Source: Bradyrhizobium sp. Ghvi
GTDB lineage: Bacteria; Pseudomonadota; Alphaproteobacteria; Rhizobiales; Xanthobacteraceae
Reading direction: 5' to 3'
Length of the DNA stretch: 64,000 nucleotides
Assembly: GCF_900115265.1 (NCBI RefSeq)
Contig: NZ_FOVU01000005.1
Coordinates: 558,001 to 622,000 of the forward strand
Each line of letters starts with the position of its first letter. The stretch's first letter is position 1. The position numbers were made by a program, and so were the translations under genes. The notes under the pieces were generated by a model, which saw nothing but the letters and a program-made list of their open reading frames with translations, ran no database searches and was not told where the DNA came from. Positions 56,257 through 64,000 of the stretch are shown piece by piece.

Positions 56257-56625
56257 TCAGGGATGCCGCGAGCGCGTCAGCATGATGCCGACATCGTCGA
56301 AGATCGCGGCGATCGGCGCATGCGGCTTGTGCACGGTGATCTTCACGGCACGGATGCGCGGGAAGTGCGACAGGATGGCATCGGCCACTGCGCCGGCCGC
56401 GCGCTCCAGCAGCTTGTAATTGGTGTTCTTGAACGCCGCCGTCGTGGTCGCTACCACGTCGGCATAGGAGACGGTATCGGCGAGGCGGTCGCTGCGCGAG
56501 GGTTCCGACAGGTCGGTGTAGAGTTCGAGATCGATCACAAAACGCTGGCCGACTTCGGTCTCGTGATCCATCACGCCGTGGCGGGCGTGGATCGACAGGC
56601 CGGTGACGAAGATCGTATCGGTCAT
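56257..56625 (-). CDS. folB: Dihydroneopterin aldolase
   Basis: A 122-residue folate enzyme that cleaves dihydroneopterin to the hydroxymethyl pterin. The start MTDTIFVTGLSIHARHGV carries the conserved HARHGV, and a glutamate follows in VMDHETEVGQRF. The lysine near the C-terminus (AVKITVHKPHAP) is the catalytic base region. Its ATG overlaps the folP stop by four bases. It sits directly before folK. Confidence 0.94.
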   Translation of the reverse strand: MTDTIFVTGLSIHARHGVMDHETEVGQRFVIDLELYTDLSEPSRSDRLADTVSYADVVATTTAAFKNTNYKLLERAAGAVADAILSHFPRIRAVKITVHKPHAPIAAIFDDVGIMLTRSRHP

Positions 56626-57482
56626 TGCTTGCTCTCGATTGCGTGTGCGACCCGCAGGGCCTGCAAGGTCTCGGCGACGTCATGGGTCCGGATGATTTTG
56701 GCGCCCTTCTGCGCGGCGATCAGATGCGCGGCGATCGAGCCGGCGAGCCGCTCTTTGGGCTCCGATGGCGACACCGAGGCGATGAAGCGCTTGCGCGAGG
56801 CGCCGACCAGGATCGGCAGGCCGAACATTTCGAGCTCGCGCAGGCGCGCCAGCGCGATCATGCTCTGCTCGGCGGTCTTGCCGAAGCCGATGCCGGGATC
56901 CAGCACGATCTTCTCGCGCGCGATGCCGGCCTTGGCGGCGATATCGAGCGAGCGCAGGAAGAACGTCTTCATGTCCGCGATGATGTCGATGGCGGAATCG
57001 ACGCTGTCGCGGTTATGCATGACGATGACGGGAACGCCTCGCGCGGCAACCAGCGGCGCCATGCCGGCATCGCGTTGCAATCCCCAGACGTCGTTGGCGA
57101 TGGCCGCGCCCTGATCGAGCGCGAAGTCCACGACCTCCGCCTTCATGCTGTCGATCGAGACCGGCACACCGAGCGCGATGATATCGGCCAGCACCGGCTT
57201 CAGCCGGGCCAGCTCGTCCGCCGCCGTCACCGGCTGCGCCCCTTTGTAGGGCCGGGTGGACTCGGCGCCGATATCGATGATGTCGACGCCATCAGCGATC
57301 ATCGCTCGTGCCCGCGCCAGCGCCAGGTCCGGCGCGATGAAATCGCCGCCGTCAGAGAAGGAATCCGGCGTCACGTTGAGCACGCCCATCACCGCCGGCA
57401 GAGGCCGTTCCAGCAGGATCCGCAGCGCATCTGGCCCGGCCGAGCCGGCCGGCGGGACGGATGGGGAGGGCGAGGCGATCAT
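56622..57482 (-). CDS. folP: Dihydropteroate synthase
   Basis: A 286-residue enzyme joining pterin and p-aminobenzoate; it is the sulfonamide target. Motifs are MGVLNVTPDSFSDGG at about 34-48, GAESTRP, SIDSMKAEV, VLDPGIGFGKT and the C-terminal RTHDVAETLQAL. An N-terminal extension of about 30 residues precedes the core. It is the first gene of the folP-folB-folK set. Confidence 0.95.
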   Translation of the reverse strand: MIASPSPSVPPAGSAGPDALRILLERPLPAVMGVLNVTPDSFSDGGDFIAPDLALARARAMIADGVDIIDIGAESTRPYKGAQPVTAADELARLKPVLADIIALGVPVSIDSMKAEVVDFALDQGAAIANDVWGLQRDAGMAPLVAARGVPVIVMHNRDSVDSAIDIIADMKTFFLRSLDIAAKAGIAREKIVLDPGIGFGKTAEQSMIALARLRELEMFGLPILVGASRKRFIASVSPSEPKERLAGSIAAHLIAAQKGAKIIRTHDVAETLQALRVAHAIESKQ

Positions 57483-57532
57483 GGGCCCGATGTGCGCGGT
57501 CGGGCAGGGGGAGTCAAGACCAACCCTTGGCT

Positions 57533-57631
57533 GTCATTGCCCGCGAAAGTGGGCAATCCAGTATTCCGAGGCAGTGCCGTGACATGGAGGAGCCGCAGCG
57601 TACTGGATACCCCGCTTTCGCGGGGTATGAC
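57533..57631. repeat. Palindromic intergenic repeat, family D, copy 2 (chimeric arms)
   Basis: A 99-bp double hairpin between two minus-strand genes. The left arm GTCATTGCCCGCGAAAGTGG ends in GCAATCCAGTA; the right arm TACTGGATACCCCGCTTTCG ends in GGGGTATGAC. The right arm is the reverse complement of the left arm of the copy at 24491-24594. The left arm has different bases, so arms seem to be exchanged between copies. Confidence 0.85.
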
Positions 57632-57672
57632 ACCAAGAGCTAAGGTTGGAGGTCGTATGCCGAGAGAGACGT

Positions 57673-58080
57673 CTAATACGTAATCTTCGGCGGCAGCTTC
57701 CTGGCCTTGGCGATGATGTCGCCAACCGACTTCTCGGAAGGCAGCATGCGGACGAGCTTTTTCCGGTCGTTGGCCTCGCGCATGCTCTGCGCCAGTCTTG
57801 CCGGATTCCGATAGGCGAGTTCGCGCACCGTAGTGACGCCGGCGGCACGGACGAGGCCGACCTTGGCCCGCCCCATGCCGGGAATGCGCATGTAGTCGGA
57901 GACGTTGGCCCACTCCAGGAGCTGCTGCTCGCTGATGCCGGTCTTGGCCGAGAGCGCCTTGCGGCCCTTGGCGGTGCTGGCGGCGTCCAGCAGCGCGTCG
58001 GTGGTGCGGATGCCGTGCGCCTTCAGCTTGTTGGCGGCAAAGGCCGGCAGGCCCTCAATCTCGGAGATCGGATATGTCAT
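57673..58080 (-). CDS. DUF4332 domain protein (helix-hairpin-helix)
   Basis: A 135-residue protein of the DUF4332 family. Helix-hairpin-helix-like repeats are visible: IEGLPAFAANKLKAHGIRTT at the start and MRIPGMGRAKVGLVRAAGVT at about 64-83. Such repeats bind DNA or act in protein contacts; the role is unknown. It stands 27 bp downstream of the next small gene on the same strand, so they may be co-transcribed. Confidence 0.82.
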   Translation of the reverse strand: MTYPISEIEGLPAFAANKLKAHGIRTTDALLDAASTAKGRKALSAKTGISEQQLLEWANVSDYMRIPGMGRAKVGLVRAAGVTTVRELAYRNPARLAQSMREANDRKKLVRMLPSEKSVGDIIAKARKLPPKITY

Positions 58081-58107
58081 GATACTCGGTATAAAATTGC
58101 GACAGCT

Positions 58108-58473
58108 TCAGGCGAATTGGCTGAGGCCTGGCGTCCCTGCGATGATCTTGCCCATCTGATCCGCTCCGATTTTGTCTCGACCGAAACGGAAAAGTTCACG
58201 GGCCACGATCTGGATGTCGGACATGCCGAGCCCAAGGCCCATCAGGCGGGTGCCGACGGCCATGAGACCGCCGCCCATCAGCCGCGACAGTCCGCCGCCG
58301 CTCCTGGACGCTTCGATCGCCCCTTCCGCGCCCGGAATCTGGTCGATCAGGGCCTGCACGCTGCCGGACGGGCCTTCGCTGCGAAGGAAACCCAGGATAA
58401 TGCCGACAGTCTTTTCAGCGACAGCACTATCTATGCTGGCGCTTGTCGCCAGCCGCCCGATCAGCTCGTCCAT
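58108..58473 (-). CDS. Small DUF2267/DUF2780-like protein
   Basis: A 121-residue helical protein with a glycine-rich middle (RSGGGLSRLMGGGLMAVGTRL). The N-terminal part VAEKTVGIILGFLRSEGPSG and the C-terminal DIQIVARELFRFGRDKIG resemble DUF2267/DUF2780-type proteins. The match is by eye and weak. It has no signal peptide. It precedes the DUF4332 gene, apparently in one transcript. Confidence 0.6.
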   Translation of the reverse strand: MDELIGRLATSASIDSAVAEKTVGIILGFLRSEGPSGSVQALIDQIPGAEGAIEASRSGGGLSRLMGGGLMAVGTRLMGLGLGMSDIQIVARELFRFGRDKIGADQMGKIIAGTPGLSQFA

Positions 58474-58804
58474 ATTGACCGCCCCTCAGCCGGTTTGCAC
58501 GCCGGAGATTATTTCGAAAAACGATCTTGAGCCGGTGCGATGTGAAATTCAAGCGATGAACGCACGCAACGTCCCGAAGACGCGGAAGGTGTTGCAGTGA
58601 TGCAAGAGCGGAGAAGAAATTCATGAGAAATTGCCGCGATGCGAATGCGCGCTTCCGACTTTTGGCGCATGCCAGGCACATCTTCTCCGATAAAGTCGCA
58701 TGTCGGCGGCGCCTTGAACGGTTTCATTCGGCTTGCGAGATGCGGTAAACTGGGGAACTGGCGGGCTCGGGTTTCAAACCGCGAAATCAACGATAGAGAG
58801 AGTG
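58474..58804. other. Intergenic region upstream of the HerA-like gene
   Basis: 331 bp between divergent genes. No open frame here looks coding, and no repeat or terminator was seen. It should contain promoters for the DUF2267-like gene to the left and the HerA-like gene to the right. Confidence 0.5.
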
Positions 58805-60424
58805 ATGACGGCGCAGGACAACAAGCTCGGCGATACCGACGACAAGATCTTCGTCGGCAAGGGAGACGAGCAGGCCTGGCTGACGCTGGCGCTCGCCAAT
58901 CGCCACGGCCTCGTCACGGGCGCGACCGGAACAGGCAAGACGGTCACGCTGCAGGTGATGGCGGAAGGATTTGCACGCGCCGGTGTTCCGGTGTTCGCTG
59001 CCGACATCAAGGGCGACCTGTCCGGCATTTGCGAGGTCGGCGAGGCAAAAGATTTCATCGTCAAGCGCGCCACCGAGATGGGGCTGACGTTCCAGCCCGA
59101 CCAGTTCTCGACGGTGTTCTGGGACGTGTTCGGCGAGCAGGGCCATCCGGTGCGGGCCACCATCACGGAGATGGGGCCGCTGCTGCTCGCGCGCATGCTC
59201 GATCTCAACGACGTGCAGGAGGGCGTGCTCAACGTCGCCTTCCGCGTCGCCGACGACAACGGTCTTGCGTTGATCGACATGAAGGACCTGCGGGCGTTGC
59301 TCGACGCCATCGTGCCCGACAGCGGCAAGAAGGGACCGGACGCGGAGGAAGATCCGCTCGCACCGATCCGCAAGGCGGCCCAGGGTTTTGGCAACGTCAC
59401 CAAAGCCACCGTCGGCACCATCCAGCGCCAGCTCCTGGTGCTGGAGAACCAGGGAGGCACCAAATTCTTCGGCGAGCCGGCGCTGACCCTGAAGGACTTC
59501 ATGAAGACCGATCGCGACGGCCGCGGCATGATCAACATCCTCGTCGCCGACAAGCTGATGCAGAGCCCACGGCTTTACGCCACGTTCCTGCTATGGATGC
59601 TGTCGGAGCTGTTCGAGGAATTGCCCGAGGCCGGCGACCTGCCCAAGCCCAAATTGGTGTTCTTCTTCGACGAGGCGCATCTCTTGTTCAACGACGCGCC
59701 GAAGGCGCTGATGGACAAGATCGAGCAGGTGGTTCGCCTGATCCGTTCCAAGGGCGTCGGCGTCTATTTCGTCACGCAGAACCCGATCGACGTGCCCGAC
59801 CGCGTGCTCGGGCAAATGGGCAACCGGGTGCAGCATGCGTTGCGCGCCTTCACCCCGCGCGACCAGAAGGCGGTCGCTGCCGCCGCCCAGACCTTCCGGC
59901 CCAACCCGAAGCTCGACACCGCGAAGGTGATCATGGAGCTCGGCAAGGGCGAAGCGCTGGTGTCGTTCCTGGAAGGCAACGGCACGCCGGCGATGGTCGA
60001 GCGTGTCATGATCCGTCCGCCGTCAGCCCGCATCGGGCCGATTACGCCGGAGGAGCGCAAGGCGATCATGGATGCGAGCCCTGTGAAGGGCAAATACGAC
60101 ACCGCTGTTGATGCCGAGTCCGCCTATGAGATCCTTCAGAAGCGCATCGCCGGCACCGCGGCGCCGGCCGACGGCGAGGCGGGAGCAAGCGGCGGCATAA
60201 TCGGCCAGATCGGTTCGATCGTCGGCACCATCTTCGGCACCAATACCGGACGTAACCGGCTGACGACGGGGCAGCGTATCGCGCGCGATGTCACGCGCAC
60301 GGTGACCAACAAGGTGGTCGGCGGCGTCGTGGCCGATCTCGGCAAATCGGTCGGCGGCCAGCTCGGCGGCTCGGTCGGCCGCGCGCTCGTCCGCGGCGCG
60401 CTCGGCGGATTGCTGCGAAGGTAG
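58805..60424 (+). CDS. HerA-like ATPase (DUF853)
   Basis: A 539-residue ATPase of the HerA/FtsK-type DUF853 family. Walker A is GATGTGKT at 39-46 and Walker B is KLVFFFDEAHLLF near 283-295. A VYFVTQNPIDVPDRVLGQMGN segment (sensor region) and an arginine-rich part follow. The C-terminal 100 residues are Gly/Ala-rich (GGIIGQIGSIVGTIFG, ending GGLLRR). The start is ATG 58805 with AGAGAG upstream. In some bacteria relatives go with NurA nuclease, but none is nearby, so this may be an orphan with unknown role. Confidence 0.88.
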   Translation: MTAQDNKLGDTDDKIFVGKGDEQAWLTLALANRHGLVTGATGTGKTVTLQVMAEGFARAGVPVFAADIKGDLSGICEVGEAKDFIVKRATEMGLTFQPDQFSTVFWDVFGEQGHPVRATITEMGPLLLARMLDLNDVQEGVLNVAFRVADDNGLALIDMKDLRALLDAIVPDSGKKGPDAEEDPLAPIRKAAQGFGNVTKATVGTIQRQLLVLENQGGTKFFGEPALTLKDFMKTDRDGRGMINILVADKLMQSPRLYATFLLWMLSELFEELPEAGDLPKPKLVFFFDEAHLLFNDAPKALMDKIEQVVRLIRSKGVGVYFVTQNPIDVPDRVLGQMGNRVQHALRAFTPRDQKAVAAAAQTFRPNPKLDTAKVIMELGKGEALVSFLEGNGTPAMVERVMIRPPSARIGPITPEERKAIMDASPVKGKYDTAVDAESAYEILQKRIAGTAAPADGEAGASGGIIGQIGSIVGTIFGTNTGRNRLTTGQRIARDVTRTVTNKVVGGVVADLGKSVGGQLGGSVGRALVRGALGGLLRR

Positions 60425-60582
60425 GCAGCTGGCCCGCAATTGAGGCGATTCATCCGCGAATGGGGGGCGGCTCGATCGGGGCCGGGACGGAGGTCGCGCG
60501 CGACGGTGCACAATCGGGTGAGGGGGACTCTCCAATCGTCCGTCGGTCTGCTACGTGCAGTTTGTTTCCGATTGGACATCAT

Positions 60583-61911
60583 GTGACACTCTGGATTTCA
60601 TCCGATAAGCCTCGTGCATTGCGGCTGCCCTCGCTGCGTGCGCCGCTCGACCTGCTTTTCCTGGTCTGCTGCGTCATCCTCACCGCCGACGTCCTCGGTC
60701 CCGAGATCTTCGGCCACGGCAAGACCAAGGATTATGCGCTGTGGTACTGGGCCGGGCAGCAGGTGCTGAATGGCGGCCCGCTCTATCCCAGCGATATCCA
60801 TCAGCAGTTCGAGTTCATCTATCCGCCGTTGCCGGCGATCCTGCTGGCGATTCCGAGCTGGTTCGGCAAGATCCCGCTCTACCTGGTGCTGTCGGTGTTG
60901 AACGCTATCGCCTGGTGGTACACGGGCATCATCTCCAATGCGATGACCGGCTCGAACCGCAGGCCGGGCCCATGGCTCGAGGCGCTTCCGGCGTTCGCCA
61001 CCGTAACTTTCGTGTTCGACATGTTCGACCTCGGTCAGCCGAACCTCGTGCTGCTGGCGATGATGCTCTACGGTTTCTGGAGTCTTCGGTATCGGCGATC
61101 CTGGTTCGCAGGGTTCATGTTCGCGCTCGCTTCCGCCATCAAGGTGTTCCCGATCGCGGTGCTGCCCTATCTGGTCTGGCGGCGGCAGTGGGCGGCCGTG
61201 GTCAGCATGATCGCCTTCATCGGCATCCTGCTCTACGTGGTGCCGGCGCCGATCCGCGGCTTCGAGCGCAACGCCGCCGAGCTCAACACCTGGTACCAGG
61301 GCATGGTCGGCTCGAGCTCGGAAAAGGGCTTTGGCCAGCGCGACGAGCAGAACTGGTCATGGGTGAACCAGTCCATCATCGCGGTCACGCACCGGCTGGT
61401 CCGGCCGATCAACTACAATCTCGACGATCCCAGCAAGCCGACGCGCACGATGAACGTCATCGATGTCGGCTACTGGACGGCGAACTGGATCGTGCTCGCG
61501 GTGTCGATGCTGGTCGGGCTCGGCTTCATCGCTGTCATGCCGTCGGCGCACAGGCGAACGGCACGATCGGACGCCGATGAGCTCGGCATCCTGTTCTGCC
61601 TGATGAGCGTGGCCTCGCCGCTGGCGCGACAATATTACTTCATGTGGTTGTTCCTGCCGTTCACGGTGCTGATGCATCGAGCCGCGTTCGACATGCGGCC
61701 GAGGGTTCGGCTGGGAACCTGGCTCGCGCTCGGCGCTGCCGGCATTCTCATGCTGCTGTCGCTGCCGTGGTTTCCGATCGCCTTCCAGGCCTGGGGCAAC
61801 AACCTCGCGGCCACGGCAATCCTCGCCGTCAGCCTCGCCTGGCATATGCGGCATCCGCCAGTTGCGGCTAGCTCCGATGCCGCCGCAGGGCTAAAACCAC
61901 ACCCATCGTGA
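60583..61911 (+). CDS. GT87-family membrane glycosyltransferase
   Basis: A polytopic membrane protein of 442 residues (start at GTG 60583, or longer from upstream codons). It has about ten helices. The GT87 features are KDYALWYWAGQQVLNGGPLY near the N-terminus, the segment SAIKVFPIAVLPYLVWRRQW and a conserved DEQNWSWVNQSI loop. Relatives move mannose or arabinose from polyprenyl-phosphate donors to outer glycans or hopanoids; the substrate is unknown here. It follows the HerA-like gene by about 158 bp. Confidence 0.8.
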   Translation: MTLWISSDKPRALRLPSLRAPLDLLFLVCCVILTADVLGPEIFGHGKTKDYALWYWAGQQVLNGGPLYPSDIHQQFEFIYPPLPAILLAIPSWFGKIPLYLVLSVLNAIAWWYTGIISNAMTGSNRRPGPWLEALPAFATVTFVFDMFDLGQPNLVLLAMMLYGFWSLRYRRSWFAGFMFALASAIKVFPIAVLPYLVWRRQWAAVVSMIAFIGILLYVVPAPIRGFERNAAELNTWYQGMVGSSSEKGFGQRDEQNWSWVNQSIIAVTHRLVRPINYNLDDPSKPTRTMNVIDVGYWTANWIVLAVSMLVGLGFIAVMPSAHRRTARSDADELGILFCLMSVASPLARQYYFMWLFLPFTVLMHRAAFDMRPRVRLGTWLALGAAGILMLLSLPWFPIAFQAWGNNLAATAILAVSLAWHMRHPPVAASSDAAAGLKPHPS

Positions 61912-61936
61912 GACTCGAAAAGTGGGATATCCGACT

Positions 61937-63331
61937 ATGGCCAACGCGCAGCTTCAATCCGTGCTCGACCACATCGACAAGGACTTTGACAACAGCCTTG
62001 AGCGCCTGTTCTCGCTGCTGCGGATCAAGTCGATTTCCGCCGATCCCGCCTATGCTGGAGATTGCAAAGCGGCGGCCGAGCATCTGGCCAAGGACATCGC
62101 CAGCCTCGGTGTCGCGACCGAGGTGAGGCCGACCGCCGGTCATCCCGCCATCGTCGGCAAAACCAGCGCCGGCGGACGGCCGCATGTGATCTTCTACGGC
62201 CATTATGACGTGCAGCCGGTCGATCCGCTCGACCTCTGGCATCGCCCGCCGTTCGAGCCCGTCGTGACCGACCATGCCGACGGCCGCAAGATCATCGTGG
62301 CGCGTGGCGCCGAGGACGACAAGGGCCAGGTGATGACCTTCGTCGAAGCTTGCCGCGCCTGGAAGAAGGTGACGGGCTCGCTGCCGATCGATATCACCTT
62401 CCTGATCGAGGGCGAGGAGGAGGTCGGCTCCAAGAACTTCGTGCCCTTCATCGAGGCCAACAAGGACGAGTTCAAGGCAGACTACGTGCTGGTCTGCGAC
62501 ACCGGCATGTGGGATCGCAACACGCCGGCGATCACGACGTCGCTGCGCGGCCTGCTCTATGAGGAGCTGAAGATCACCGCCGCAAACCGAGATCTGCATT
62601 CCGGCGTGTTCGGCGGCAGCGCGATGAACCCGATCCGGGTGCTGACCAAAATCCTCGGCGGCCTGTTCGACGACGACAACCGCATCACCATTCCCGGCTT
62701 CTACGACGGCGTGAAGGACCTGCCGCCGGATATCCTGGAGCAATGGAAGAAGCTCAATCTGACGCCTGAGATGTTCTTGAAGCCGATCGGGCTATCGATC
62801 CCGGCCGGCGAGAAGGGCCGGCTCCTGATCGAGCAGGCCTCCTCGCGTCCGACCTGCGACGTCAACGGTATCTGGGGCGGCTATATCGGCGAAGGCTCCA
62901 AGACGGTGATCCCCTCGCATGCTTCCGCCAAGGTCTCGTTCCGTCTGGTCGAGGGGCAGGATCCTCAGAAGATCCGCAAGGCGTTCCGCGACTACGTCAC
63001 GGCGCGGCTGCCCGGCGATTGCAAGGTCGAGTTCGGCGACCACTCCGCCGCGCCCGCGGTGGCGCTCGACTGGAACATGAAGCCGCTTGCTGCTGCCAGG
63101 CAGGCGCTGACGGAGGAATGGGGCAAGGAGACCGTGCTGATGGGCTCGGGCGCCTCGATCCCGATCGTCGCCGATTTCAAGCGTACGCTTGGGCTCGACT
63201 CGCTGCTGGTCGGCTTCGGCCTCGACGACGACAACATCCACTCGCCGAACGAGAAGTACGATCTGCGCAGCTTCCAGAAGGGCATCCGCTCCTGGGCCCG
63301 CATCCTCGCCGCGCTGGCGGAGGTGAAGTAG
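61937..63331 (+). CDS. M20 family dipeptidase
   Basis: A 464-residue zinc exopeptidase. Metal-binding segments are visible: FYGHYDVQPVDP near 87-98, RGAEDDKGQ near 124, EGEEEVGS near 158, CDTGMWD near 188 and the late HSPNEKY. The ATG at 61937 lies after GTGGGA; a GTG 15 bases upstream is in frame. It begins 25 bp after the GT87 stop. It likely frees amino acids from dipeptides. It differs from the M20 hydrolase at 11.9 kb, which belongs to the amidohydrolase branch. Confidence 0.9.
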   Translation: MANAQLQSVLDHIDKDFDNSLERLFSLLRIKSISADPAYAGDCKAAAEHLAKDIASLGVATEVRPTAGHPAIVGKTSAGGRPHVIFYGHYDVQPVDPLDLWHRPPFEPVVTDHADGRKIIVARGAEDDKGQVMTFVEACRAWKKVTGSLPIDITFLIEGEEEVGSKNFVPFIEANKDEFKADYVLVCDTGMWDRNTPAITTSLRGLLYEELKITAANRDLHSGVFGGSAMNPIRVLTKILGGLFDDDNRITIPGFYDGVKDLPPDILEQWKKLNLTPEMFLKPIGLSIPAGEKGRLLIEQASSRPTCDVNGIWGGYIGEGSKTVIPSHASAKVSFRLVEGQDPQKIRKAFRDYVTARLPGDCKVEFGDHSAAPAVALDWNMKPLAAARQALTEEWGKETVLMGSGASIPIVADFKRTLGLDSLLVGFGLDDDNIHSPNEKYDLRSFQKGIRSWARILAALAEVK

Positions 63332-63393
63332 GGCAAGGCGACGTGGGGGGCAAAGTCCGCCCTACGAATCTGGCAACAACTGAATTGTTCCTT

Positions 63394-63528
63394 CCGTCAT
63401 CCTGAGGTGCGAGCTGTGGAGCGCAACGCGCTTCACGGCGAGCCTCGAAGGATGCACGGCCCCGCTGCTGCAGCTGGGCCGTCGCCCTTCGAGGCTCGCC
63501 GAGGAGGGCGAGCACCTCAGGGTGACGG
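63394..63528. repeat. Palindromic intergenic repeat, family C, copy 3 (full)
   Basis: A 135-bp element with outer arms CCGTCATCCTGAGGTGC (63394-63410) and GCACCTCAGGGTGACGG (63512-63528), which match with one change. Inside are GGCGAGCCTCGAAGGATG and CCTTCGAGGCTCGCC. It is the longest copy of the family in this window and lies between two convergent genes. Confidence 0.85.
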
Positions 63529-63551
63529 CGATAGTGATCGCGCTTAGGCCC

Positions 63552-63586
63552 AAAATAAAAACGCCGCCCGGGATTGGACGGCGTTT
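63552..63586 (-). terminator. Rho-independent terminator for the aldolase gene
   Basis: On the minus strand the stem pairs 63576-63586 with 63559-63569 (11 bp, one mismatch, 6-base loop) and is followed by a T-rich run (complement of AAAATAAAA at 63552-63560). It lies 57 bp past the stop of the minus-strand aldolase gene. Confidence 0.75.
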
Positions 63587-63642
63587 CATTCCGAAATGTG
63601 TAGAGGTCGTTGGCGTCTACCCTACACGAAAATTCGAAAATC

Positions 63643-64000
63643 TCAAGACCGGTAGCCCGGCAGCTCGCGGTCGAGCTTGCGCAGCAGCGGCGGCCAGACG
63701 AGGTTCGTGGCGCGCAGTTCGGCGCGGTCGCGATTGGCGAGCAGCTCCGTGTTCTTCTCGATCGCGATCGGCTCGACCGGATAGACCGGCGTGCCCAGCG
63801 CGCGGGTGCGCACCTGCATCGAGCAGGCGCGCTCGAGGTGGTACATGCGCTCGAACGCCGAGGCGACCGAGCGACCGACCGTCAGAGTGCCGTGGTTGCG
63901 CAGCAGCATGTGGTTGTGGTCGCCGAGGTCCTTCTGGAGGCGTGGCCGCTCGTCGTGATCGAGCGCGATGCCTTCATAGTCGTGATAGGCGAGATCGTGG
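63643..64000 (-). CDS. Class II aldolase/adducin family protein (partial)
   Basis: The C-terminal part of a class II aldolase/adducin family protein; the gene runs off the right edge. The frame reads through HDYEGIALDHDERPRLQK, MLLRNHGTLTVG and ERMYHLERACSMQVR, the usual end of this family, with one histidine of the metal set in RNHGTL. Because the first half is missing, the reaction (sugar-phosphate aldol cleavage or another) cannot be told. It ends at a terminator. Confidence 0.85.
   Translation of the reverse strand, partial: HDLAYHDYEGIALDHDERPRLQKDLGDHNHMLLRNHGTLTVGRSVASAFERMYHLERACSMQVRTRALGTPVYPVEPIAIEKNTELLANRDRAELRATNLVWPPLLRKLDRELPGYRS

Noticed and set aside
58639..60111. Overlapping plus-strand frame of 490 codons across the HerA-like gene
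   Set aside because: It is an alternate-frame reading of the HerA-like gene, very rich in Arg and Gly, with no recognisable motifs.

Overview
The window looks like chromosome from a Bradyrhizobium-type alphaproteobacterium (Nitrobacteraceae). The support is high GC with GC-rich third codon positions, a hopanoid locus with hpnH-ispH-hpnN-hpnO, an EcfF/OsrA-like sigma/anti-sigma pair with cysteines at the positions I recall for the Bradyrhizobium protein, a GAAC-N7-GAAC LexA operator, and several families of palindromic intergenic repeats typical of that group. No rRNA, tRNA, CRISPR array, prophage or insertion sequence was recognised. Almost all of it reads as ordinary chromosome.

Layout: 1-6.4 kb is the end of a hopanoid cluster (hpnH partial, ispH, hpnN, a DUF2147 gene, hpnO). 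6.5-9.3 kb is a minus-strand stress module: Tat-exported metallophosphoesterase, cupredoxin, ECF sigma, zinc anti-sigma. 9.4-14.7 kb holds metabolic and transport genes (DUF4336, GMC oxidoreductase, M20 amidohydrolase, PiT phosphate transporter). 14.9-23.4 kb is a DNA-damage island. imuA-imuB-dnaE2 (the SOS mutasome) is read rightwards, and a radical SAM protein plus a DUF4130-UdgX uracil-DNA-binding protein are read leftwards, with one perfect LexA box between them. dnaE2 carries a 103-bp palindromic repeat in frame.

23.6-35.7 kb holds an SDR enzyme, a CoA-transferase, a CzcA-type (HME) RND efflux pair, an amidohydrolase, a P-loop protein with an altered Walker A, a TolC-type outer-membrane factor, an enoyl-CoA hydratase and a membrane-anchored hypothetical. 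36.0-44.1 kb is regulatory: ecfF-osrA with a likely autoregulated promoter, a DUF2336 protein, a membrane diguanylate cyclase, a second ECF/anti-sigma pair followed by a secreted subtilase, and a TIGR03809-like protein. 44.2-48.0 kb holds a Tat-exported beta-helix protein, pyroglutamyl peptidase, a CGNR-type regulator and a divergent haloalkane dehalogenase.

48.0-55.7 kb is methylmalonyl-CoA mutase (both subunits, with a GFA-family gene between them) and its GTPase chaperone MeaB. Between these lie a tricarboxylate-type binding protein and a frameshifted DUF3298-like gene. 55.8-57.5 kb is the folP-folB-folK operon. 57.7-64 kb has two small conserved proteins, a HerA-like ATPase, a GT87 glycosyltransferase, an M20 dipeptidase and a class II aldolase cut by the window end.

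The points most worth a second look are the single LexA box that appears to join the rSAM-UdgX pair to the ImuA-ImuB-DnaE2 mutasome, and the palindromic element translated inside DnaE2. Three separate ECF sigma modules within 36 kb, and a possible small RNA at about 43.0 kb, come next.
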